NCBI GenBank assembly: GCA_002772895.1
Contig: PFCS01000064.1
Location: 1-47,641 of the forward strand
Reading direction: 5' to 3'
Length of the DNA: 47,641 nt
Source of the DNA: Parcubacteria group bacterium CG10_big_fil_rev_8_21_14_0_10_36_14
GTDB taxonomy: Bacteria; Patescibacteriota; Patescibacteriia; GCA-002772895
Position 1 is the first letter of the stretch; the number at the start of each line of letters is the position of its first letter. Under the pieces are notes generated by a model. That model saw only the letters and a list, made by a program, of their open reading frames with translations, was not told the origin of the DNA and did no database searches. This document shows, one piece after another, positions 41,210-47,641 of the stretch. The position numbers and the translations under genes are program-made.

Positions 41210-42217
41210 ATGATAAGAGTTGTGATAAATGGTTTTGGCCGAATCGGCCGAAATACTTTTAAAGCCGGTTTTGGCCGAGCTGATTTAAAAAATATTGAAT
41301 GGGTTGCGGTAAATGATTTAACAGAGCCGGCAAATTTAGCTTACCTTTTAAAGCATGACACTGTTTATCACGATTATGATAAAAAGGTTGGTTATGGTGA
41401 TAAATATTTAACAGTCAACGGAAAAAAGATTTTGGTTTTTGCAGAAAAAGATCCAGCAAAACTTCCTTGGAAAAAATTGAGAATTGATGTTGTCTTGGAA
41501 TGCACGGGTATTTTTCGTGATAAAGAATCTGCTGGCGCTCATATAAAAGCAGGAGCAAAAAAAGTTATAATTAGCGCGCCGTCAAAAGGTGAGGGTGTCG
41601 GAACGTATATTTTGGGAGTAAATTCGGATAAATATGACGGAAAAGAAAAAGTAATAGATAATGGTTCTTGTACAACAAACTGCATTGCTCCGGCGATGGC
41701 TGTTTTGCATGCTGCTTTTGGCGTAGAAAAAGCGCTTATGACAACGGTTCACGGCTATACAGCCGACCAACGCTTAGTTGATGCTCCGCATAAGGATTAT
41801 AGGAGAGGCCGAACCGCAGGACAAAATATGATTCCTACGACAACCGGAGCGGCGATTGCTACAACAAAAACAATTCCGGACTTGGTGGGAAAATTTGATG
41901 GAATTTCTATCCGCGTACCGCTTCCTGCGGGTTCCATTTCCGATTTTACCTGTCTTCTTAAGAAAGATGTTACTATAGAGCAAGTGAATAATGCATTTAA
42001 ACGAGCTGCAAAAAATCCGATCTATAAAGGTATTCTAACTGTTACAGACGAGCCTATCGTTTCGTCTGATATATTAGGTAATCCGCATTCTTCTATTATT
42101 GATTTGGCGTTTACAAAAGTAATCGGTGGAAATATGGTAAAGGTTTTGGCTTGGTATGACAATGAATGGGGATATTCTAATCGACTTATAGAAATGGTAA
42201 AAAAAATAGCAAAATAA
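41210..42217 (+). CDS. gap: Glyceraldehyde-3-phosphate dehydrogenase, type I
   Basis: 335 residues. The Rossmann motif VVINGFGRIGRNTF starts the protein; GSCTTNC carries the catalytic C154, and TTVHGYTADQRLVDAPHKDYRRGR and WYDNEWGYSNR are standard. Oxidises glyceraldehyde 3-phosphate with NAD(P) and phosphate. ATG 41210 fits the family N-terminus; the TTG at 41198 is rejected. pgk starts 1 nt after the stop. Confidence 0.97.
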   Translation: MIRVVINGFGRIGRNTFKAGFGRADLKNIEWVAVNDLTEPANLAYLLKHDTVYHDYDKKVGYGDKYLTVNGKKILVFAEKDPAKLPWKKLRIDVVLECTGIFRDKESAGAHIKAGAKKVIISAPSKGEGVGTYILGVNSDKYDGKEKVIDNGSCTTNCIAPAMAVLHAAFGVEKALMTTVHGYTADQRLVDAPHKDYRRGRTAGQNMIPTTTGAAIATTKTIPDLVGKFDGISIRVPLPAGSISDFTCLLKKDVTIEQVNNAFKRAAKNPIYKGILTVTDEPIVSSDILGNPHSSIIDLAFTKVIGGNMVKVLAWYDNEWGYSNRLIEMVKKIAK

Positions 42218-42218
42218 A

Positions 42219-43409
42219 ATGAAGATAAAGAGCATAAAACAAATTAAAAATTTAAAAGGAAAACGCGCATTGGTTCGCGTGGATTATAATTTACCCATTA
42301 ATAAGGGAAGGCTAGATTTTAAAGAAGATTTGCGAATAAGAGCAAGTTTCGAAACCATAAGATATTTATGGAAAAAAGATGCTACAATCATTTTAATATC
42401 TCACTTAGGAAGACCGGAAAAGCGAGAAAAATCATTATCTCTTGCTCCGATTGCAAAATATTTAAGCAAAGAACTTTTGTTAAAGGTTAATTTTATGAAA
42501 GACGATTTAACAAAAAAAAATATCTCCAAGAAAATTAAGCCGGGAATAAATCTTTTAGAAAATATTCGTTTTTATAAAGAAGAAGAGTCTGACAGTAAAG
42601 AATTTGCAGAAAAGTTGGCAAAGCTGGGGGATATTTTTATAAATGAAGCATTTTCTGTTTCTCATAGAAACAACGCGTCTATATGTTGTATTCAAAACTT
42701 TTTGCCAAGTTATGCAGGTCTTCATCTGGAAGAAGAGATAAAGAATTTGTCCCGCCTTTTATCGAAAAATATAAAAAAATCAAACAGGCCATATATAGCT
42801 CTAATGGGCGGAGCAAAAATTTCCACAAAGATTAATTTGATTAGCAGTTTATTAAAGTCAACGGACTTTGTTCTTTTAGGGGGCGCGCTTATTTCTAATA
42901 TTTTAAAATTACAAGGTTATTCAATCGGTAATACATTTGTAGAAAAAATATCAAAAAATGTTGTGGAAAAAATTTGTAAAAATAAAAAAATAATTTTACC
43001 AATAGATGTTGTAGTTGGAAAAAAAGATGAACCACAAAGCGCGTGTATAGTTCGACTTAAAGACGGAAAAAAACTATGTAAGAATAATGAAGGCATTCTG
43101 GATATTGGTCCAGAGACAGTTCTATCATTTTCTAAATATATAAAAAGCGCTTCTACACTGGTATGGAACGGGCCGGTAGGTTATTTTGAAAATACAGCTT
43201 TTGCTTATGGAACTTTTAGCCTGGCGCGACTTATTGCTTCACGCGGAAAGGGTAAAACATATGCGGTTGTTGGCGGAGGTGAAACGATTTCTGCTCTTGA
43301 TATCACTGAAATGGAAGAAGATGTTGATTGGATTTCAACGGGCGGAGGAGCGATGTTGGCATTTTTAGCGGGTGAATCAATGCCAGGGTTAAAAAAAATA
43401 GTTAAATAA
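42219..43409 (+). CDS. pgk: Phosphoglycerate kinase
   Basis: 396 residues. RVDYNLP (21-27 region), SHLGRP and NEAFSVSHR are the substrate-domain motifs (NDAF is usual). GGAKISTKI and WNGPVGYFE-NTAFAYGT with GGGET form the nucleotide domain; GGGDS is more common. Transfers phosphate from 1,3-bisphosphoglycerate to ADP. It follows gap directly, so the two are co-expressed. Confidence 0.97.
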   Translation: MKIKSIKQIKNLKGKRALVRVDYNLPINKGRLDFKEDLRIRASFETIRYLWKKDATIILISHLGRPEKREKSLSLAPIAKYLSKELLLKVNFMKDDLTKKNISKKIKPGINLLENIRFYKEEESDSKEFAEKLAKLGDIFINEAFSVSHRNNASICCIQNFLPSYAGLHLEEEIKNLSRLLSKNIKKSNRPYIALMGGAKISTKINLISSLLKSTDFVLLGGALISNILKLQGYSIGNTFVEKISKNVVEKICKNKKIILPIDVVVGKKDEPQSACIVRLKDGKKLCKNNEGILDIGPETVLSFSKYIKSASTLVWNGPVGYFENTAFAYGTFSLARLIASRGKGKTYAVVGGGETISALDITEMEEDVDWISTGGGAMLAFLAGESMPGLKKIVK

Positions 43410-43455
43410 AGAGAAAATTAAAATAATAATTTTTTATAATTAATTTATAAGTTCT

Positions 43456-44238
43456 ATGTTTAAGTATCTTAAGGAAAATTGCTTTGTAAAATGGGCATTT
43501 AAAGGCGCGATGACATTATTGCTTGTCGTGCTTGCAATTTTTGTGGTTTTTCAAACCCGTAGCGCTATCCGTCAGTATGGTTATATTGGCAGAGCTCCTC
43601 TCAGTCAGTATACTATTAATATAAGCGGAGAGGGGAAGGTTAGCTCTGTCCCTGATATTGCGATGATAAATTTGGGCGTAACCAGTGAAGCTAAAACAGT
43701 AAAGCAGGCGCAAGATGACAATACAAAAAAAATGAACGATGTTGTAAAAGCGATAAAAGATTTGGGAGTAGTCGACAAAGATATTCAAACTACAAATTAT
43801 AATATTTATCCAAAGTACAGCTATGATCAAACCAGGGGCACAAGTAATATTATCGGGTATACGGTTTCCCAGTCAGTCACACTAAAAATACGGGAACTCG
43901 ATAAAGTTGGTTCTATTTTGGGGAAAGCGGGTGAATTGGGAGTAAACCAAGTTGGAGGAGTGGAGTTCACAATTGATAAGCCGGAATCATTAAAATCAGA
44001 AGCAAGAGAGAAGGCGATAAAAGACGCAAAAGATAAAGCTAGTATATTAGCGAAAGAATTGGGTGTAAATTTGGGGAGAGTTGTTTCTTTTAGTGAATAT
44101 ACAAACGGTTCTGTGTCGGCATATTCCAAAAGTTCTATGGAGGCATATGGAATAGGTGGTGGTGACGTGACGCCTGATATACAGGCCGGTAGTCAAGAGG
44201 TGATAATTAACGTAAGTTTGGTATTTGAGATAAAGTAA
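43456..44238 (+). CDS. SIMPL (DUF541) domain protein, membrane-anchored
   Basis: 260 residues. A hydrophobic segment (about 16-33) is followed by an exported SIMPL domain: INISGEGKVSSVPDIAMINLGV at its start and QEVIINVSLVFEIK at its end match the family, with the central TTNYNIYPKYSY. The family is periplasmic or extracellular with no firm activity. It lies inside the glycolytic run, 46 nt after pgk, and has no obvious metabolic link to it. Confidence 0.9.
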   Translation: MFKYLKENCFVKWAFKGAMTLLLVVLAIFVVFQTRSAIRQYGYIGRAPLSQYTINISGEGKVSSVPDIAMINLGVTSEAKTVKQAQDDNTKKMNDVVKAIKDLGVVDKDIQTTNYNIYPKYSYDQTRGTSNIIGYTVSQSVTLKIRELDKVGSILGKAGELGVNQVGGVEFTIDKPESLKSEAREKAIKDAKDKASILAKELGVNLGRVVSFSEYTNGSVSAYSKSSMEAYGIGGGDVTPDIQAGSQEVIINVSLVFEIK

Positions 44239-44271
44239 GCTAATTAACCTGCACAAGTAATAAAAATTTCT

Positions 44272-45507
44272 ATGAAAATAACAAAAATACAAGCCCGGGA
44301 GGTTTTGGACTCGCGGGGAAATCCAACAGTGGAAGCAAAAGTTTTTATTGGTACCGCTTTTAGCAGAGCGATGGTTTCGTCCGGCGCATCAACCGGTACG
44401 CATGAAGCTTTGGAGCTTCGTGACGGTGGAAAAAGATATAATGGTAAAGGTGTTTTGCGCGCAGTAGAGAATATAAATATAAAAATTGCCCGAAAGTTAA
44501 AGGGAATGGATGTATGTAATCAAAAAAAAATAGATGAAATGATGTTAAAACTGGATGACACAAAAAATAAGTCTGCGCTTGGCGCAAATGCGATACTGGC
44601 AGTGTCATTGGCCTGTGCCCGTGCTGGCGCAGAAGCTCACAAGATACCTCTTTATAAATATATAAATAAGACTTTTAGTTTTGGAAAAATGACTTTGCCT
44701 ACAGCCATGATAAATATTTTAAATGGTGGAAGACATGCAAATTTTGCAGCTGATTTTCAGGAATTTATGATTTTGCCAAAAGCAAGCAAATTTTCTGAGA
44801 GAGTTCGTATCGGTTCAGAGGTTTTTCATGCGTTAAAAGATATATTAAAGAAAAAGAAAATGAGTGTTGGAGTTGGCGATGAGGGCGGGTTTGCGCCTCT
44901 ACTTCCTTCTAATGAAGATGGTTTTAAGTTTATTTTGGAGGCAATAAAAAAAGCTGGATATCAACCTGGAAAAAATGTTAATTTGGCAATAGACGCGGCA
45001 GCAAGCGAATTTTATAAAAATAAAAAATATAATCTACAACGTGACGGCAAGATTTTGAATGCAGAAGATCTCCTGGTGTATTATAAAAAAATAGTAAAAA
45101 AATATCCGCTTATTTTAATTGAGGATGGTTTTGCAGAAGACGATTGGTCTGCCTGGCAAAAATGGAGATTAGCAATGCCCGGCACCATGCAAGTTGGCGA
45201 TGATATTTTTGTGACAAATACGGAACGCTTGCAAAAAGGTATTGATATGAAGGTCGCTAATGCGATTTTAATAAAAGTTAACCAGATTGGAACTTTATCC
45301 GAAACAATAGATGCGATACAGCTCGCCAGAAAAAATAAATACAAGATTATCATTTCGCATCGGAGCGGTACGACTTGTGATACGTTTATTGCTGACCTAG
45401 CTGTTGCAGTAGGCGCGGAATATATAAAAACCGGTTCTCTTTCACGTTCTGAACGCGTGTCAAAATATAATAGATTAATGGAAATAGAGGGGGAAATTAT
45501 AAAATAA
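44272..45507 (+). CDS. eno: Enolase
   Basis: 411 residues, converting 2-phosphoglycerate to phosphoenolpyruvate. SGASTGTHEALELRDG, GGRHANFAADFQEFMI, GDEGGFAPLL, IEDGFAEDDW and the catalytic-lysine block ILIKVNQIGTLSE are present. In the ISHRSG loop the usual E-T-E-D is T-T-C-D. The C-terminus SLSRSERVSKYNRLMEIE is standard. gpmI begins 6 nt downstream. Confidence 0.97.
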   Translation: MKITKIQAREVLDSRGNPTVEAKVFIGTAFSRAMVSSGASTGTHEALELRDGGKRYNGKGVLRAVENINIKIARKLKGMDVCNQKKIDEMMLKLDDTKNKSALGANAILAVSLACARAGAEAHKIPLYKYINKTFSFGKMTLPTAMINILNGGRHANFAADFQEFMILPKASKFSERVRIGSEVFHALKDILKKKKMSVGVGDEGGFAPLLPSNEDGFKFILEAIKKAGYQPGKNVNLAIDAAASEFYKNKKYNLQRDGKILNAEDLLVYYKKIVKKYPLILIEDGFAEDDWSAWQKWRLAMPGTMQVGDDIFVTNTERLQKGIDMKVANAILIKVNQIGTLSETIDAIQLARKNKYKIIISHRSGTTCDTFIADLAVAVGAEYIKTGSLSRSERVSKYNRLMEIEGEIIK

Positions 45508-45513
45508 TTTCTT

Positions 45514-47088
45514 ATGCGTCCAAAACCAGCAATTTTAGTTATTCTTGACGGATGGGGGGTCGCTCCTCCGGGAGAAGGAAACCCAATAGCAAAAGCAAAA
45601 ACTCCAAACATGGATAAGCTTATCACAAGCTATCCGGCAATGACTTTAACAGCTTCAGGAAATGAAGTCGGACTTTGCGTAGGTGAGGCGGGGAATAGTG
45701 AAACTGGTCATTTAAATATTGGCGCCGGCCGTGTCTTTTATCAGATTCTTCCAAGAATAAATAAGGCTATAGAGGATAAAAGTTTTCTTAAAAATGAAGC
45801 ATTTTTAGGAGCCATAGAACATGCGCGAAAAAATAAAGGTAATATTCATATTATGGGGCTTGTCTCATCAGGTGGGGTTCATTCACACGAAGATCACCTA
45901 TACGCTCTTTTAGATTTGGCAAAAAGCCAAAAGATAAAAAAAGTTTTTGTTCACGCTTTCTTAGATGGCAAAGATACTATTTATAATTCCGGAAAAGGCT
46001 TTATAGAAAAATTGCAAGATAAGATGAAAAAATTAAATCTTGGAAAAATAGCTACTCTTAGTGGCAGGTTTTATGCTATGGATAGGGATGGTCGTTTTGA
46101 AAGAACGGAAAAAGCATATTCTGCGATTGCGAAGGGAATAGGAAAAAAATCTACCAATGCATTAAAGGCGATAGAACAATCATATAAAGAAGGTGTATTT
46201 GATGAAGAATTTATTCCGACTTTTATTACGGATAGAAATGGAAAACCTTTGGCAAAAGTTGAAGATGGCGATGCTGTTATTTTCTTTAATTTCCGAGCTG
46301 ATAGAAGCCGTCAGCTTACTAATGCTTTTGTTTTAGATAATTTTAGCGGATTTAAACGGATAAAAAAACAAAATATTTTTTTTGTAGCAATGACAGAATA
46401 TGAAAAAGAACTTCCTTTGGAGGTTGCGTTTTTTGGGGATGCAATTACCGAGCCGTTAGCAAGAGCGCTTTCGGATGATGGATTAAGACAACTCCATATA
46501 GCTGAAACAGAAAAATATGCTCATGTGACATTTTTTTTAAACGGACAACAAGAAGAACAGTTTCAAGGAGAAGATAGGGTAGTCATCCCTTCTCCACATG
46601 TTGCTTCTTACGATAAAAAACCAGAGATGTCGGCAAGAGAGATTACGACAAGAGTAATAAAAGAGATAAAAGCCGAGAATTATGATTTCATTGTTGTTAA
46701 TTTTGCCAATGCCGATATGGTTGGCCATACGGGAAATTTTGAAGCAACTAAAAAAGGTATTGAGATTTTGGACAAGTGTGTTGGAGATATAGCCGAACAA
46801 ACACTTCTTTATGGGGGAGTAGTTTTTATCACTGCAGACCATGGGAATGCAGAAGAGATAGCAAATCTGCATACTGGGCGTATGGATAAGGAACATACTA
46901 CAAATCCAGTTCCGTTTATTATCGTTGGTGAGAAGTTTGAAGGCCAGAGTATGGGTCTTCCTGAAGGTGTAGGAGCGGATTTGTCTCTGGTGCCTCCTGT
47001 TGGGTTTTTGGGAGATGTTGCCCCGACGATTTTACATGTTTTGGGTATAAAACAACCAAAAAAAATGACTGGCAACTCGCTTATATAG
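45514..47088 (+). CDS. gpmI: 2,3-bisphosphoglycerate-independent phosphoglycerate mutase
   Basis: 524 residues, alkaline-phosphatase fold. LVILDGWG holds the first metal aspartate; GNSETGHLNIGAGRV carries the catalytic serine. DGRFERTEKAY, FFNFRADRSRQL and ITADHGNAEEI supply the other metal ligands. Interconverts 3- and 2-phosphoglycerate, completing gap-pgk-gpmI-eno in one cluster. mutM starts 11 nt after the stop. Confidence 0.97.
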   Translation: MRPKPAILVILDGWGVAPPGEGNPIAKAKTPNMDKLITSYPAMTLTASGNEVGLCVGEAGNSETGHLNIGAGRVFYQILPRINKAIEDKSFLKNEAFLGAIEHARKNKGNIHIMGLVSSGGVHSHEDHLYALLDLAKSQKIKKVFVHAFLDGKDTIYNSGKGFIEKLQDKMKKLNLGKIATLSGRFYAMDRDGRFERTEKAYSAIAKGIGKKSTNALKAIEQSYKEGVFDEEFIPTFITDRNGKPLAKVEDGDAVIFFNFRADRSRQLTNAFVLDNFSGFKRIKKQNIFFVAMTEYEKELPLEVAFFGDAITEPLARALSDDGLRQLHIAETEKYAHVTFFLNGQQEEQFQGEDRVVIPSPHVASYDKKPEMSAREITTRVIKEIKAENYDFIVVNFANADMVGHTGNFEATKKGIEILDKCVGDIAEQTLLYGGVVFITADHGNAEEIANLHTGRMDKEHTTNPVPFIIVGEKFEGQSMGLPEGVGADLSLVPPVGFLGDVAPTILHVLGIKQPKKMTGNSLI

Positions 47089-47099
47089 ATAACTATCAT

Positions 47100-47641
47100 A
47101 TGCCAGAATTACCAGAAGTAGAAACAATTAGAAGACAGTTGGACCGTACCATAAAAGGTGCGGTTATTAAAGATATAAAAATAAGAAACATAAAACCATT
47201 AAAAAATGTTTCTAAGAAAAAATTTATAAAATTAGTTAAGAGCACAAAAATATCAGGGACAGAACGTAGGGCAAAACTTTTGATATTAAACCTTTCAAAC
47301 AAAAATAATATTATTTTTCATTTAAAAATGACCGGCAGAATGCTTTTGGTTGGGAAAAAAGAAGCGCCAACAAAACATACGCATATTATTTTTGAGCTAT
47401 CCGGTTTGCGTAATCTTTTTTTTGAAGATTATAGAAAGTTTGGATTTATAATGTTATTGTCAGAAAAAGAAATGAAAAAATATTTTGAAAAAGAAGGATA
47501 TGGTCCGGAACCGTTATCTGCAAATTTTTCTTATAAAGTAATGAAATTATGTTTATTGGCGCACAGAACGAAAAAAATAAAACCGCTTTTAATGGAGCAA
47601 TCCTGCGTTGCCGGAATTGGTAATATTTATGCGTCGGAAAT
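47100..47641 (+). CDS. mutM: Formamidopyrimidine-DNA glycosylase, 3' truncated by window end
   Basis: Removes 8-oxoguanine and other oxidised purines. MPELPEVETIRRQL gives the N-terminal proline nucleophile and the glutamates. FHLKMTGRMLL, FFEDYRKFG and GIGNIYASE are family motifs. The window ends before the zinc finger. It starts 11 nt after gpmI and may be co-transcribed. Confidence 0.94.
   Translation, partial: MPELPEVETIRRQLDRTIKGAVIKDIKIRNIKPLKNVSKKKFIKLVKSTKISGTERRAKLLILNLSNKNNIIFHLKMTGRMLLVGKKEAPTKHTHIIFELSGLRNLFFEDYRKFGFIMLLSEKEMKKYFEKEGYGPEPLSANFSYKVMKLCLLAHRTKKIKPLLMEQSCVAGIGNIYASE

Overview
The window is a low-GC (clearly AT-rich) bacterial chromosome segment. It most resembles Patescibacteria (the Candidate Phyla Radiation), probably the Parcubacteria group. 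This is inferred from the mix of genes: a short EF-Ts, a ThrRS without TGS domain, a large DUF3048 protein, a baseplate-J-like anchored protein, RodA, rplY, and many unrecognised coiled-coil or small membrane proteins. No database search was possible. TGA is used as a normal stop throughout, so the UGA-glycine codes of SR1 and Gracilibacteria are excluded. No tRNA, rRNA or CRISPR array was seen.

Layout. 1-1266: a small orphan gene pair and a Nudix hydrolase. 1330-4893: dnaE, followed by two unknown acidic coiled-coil genes on the minus strand (4886-6724). 6883-12334: an anchored baseplate-like protein, thrS, another coiled-coil protein and miaB. 12402-14840: a minus-strand unit of a half-size degenerate UvrA-like ATPase, a P-loop kinase and a MarR regulator. 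14930-20385: miaA, gatB, a six-helix membrane protein, tmk and a double-length thyX. 20469-22404: two HD-fold paralogues, one with its HD dyad gone, around a small possible winged-helix protein. 22446-25047: a phosphotransferase, a frameshifted DUF559 gene inside inverted repeats, a dephospho-CoA-kinase-like P-loop protein and dCMP deaminase. 25173-27262: secE-nusG-rplK-rplA. 27418-28306: a membrane protein and two lipoproteins. 28430-34516: gyrB, an unknown membrane protein, rodA, rplY and DUF3048. 34645-37524: rpmE-prfA-lipoprotein-prmC. 37642-39597: an orphan, then rpsB-tsf. 39699-40454: a REP-associated tyrosine transposase with REP hairpins. 40568-41106: a decayed three-gene orphan cassette. 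41210-47641: a glycolytic run gap-pgk-(SIMPL)-eno-gpmI, then the start of mutM.

How it fits together. The core is translation, dTMP synthesis (dCMP deaminase, ThyX, Tmk), replication and lower glycolysis. Threaded through it is a second class of genes: short, unrecognised, often membrane or lipoprotein products, nearly all with a strong Shine-Dalgarno sequence and their own hairpin terminator. Several also have a TTGAC(A/T/C)-17-(extended) -10 promoter. Some housekeeping genes have no Shine-Dalgarno and a predicted leader of only about 4-5 nt. Two of the orphan promoters share palindromic -35 boxes with the promoters of secE and rpmE.

The best leads are: the orphan class and its shared promoters; the RAYT with REP hairpins on both edges and a third inside its own reading frame; the DUF559 gene bounded by inverted repeats; the UvrA-like/kinase/MarR locus; the HD/pseudo-HD pair; and structured leaders before rpsB and secE.
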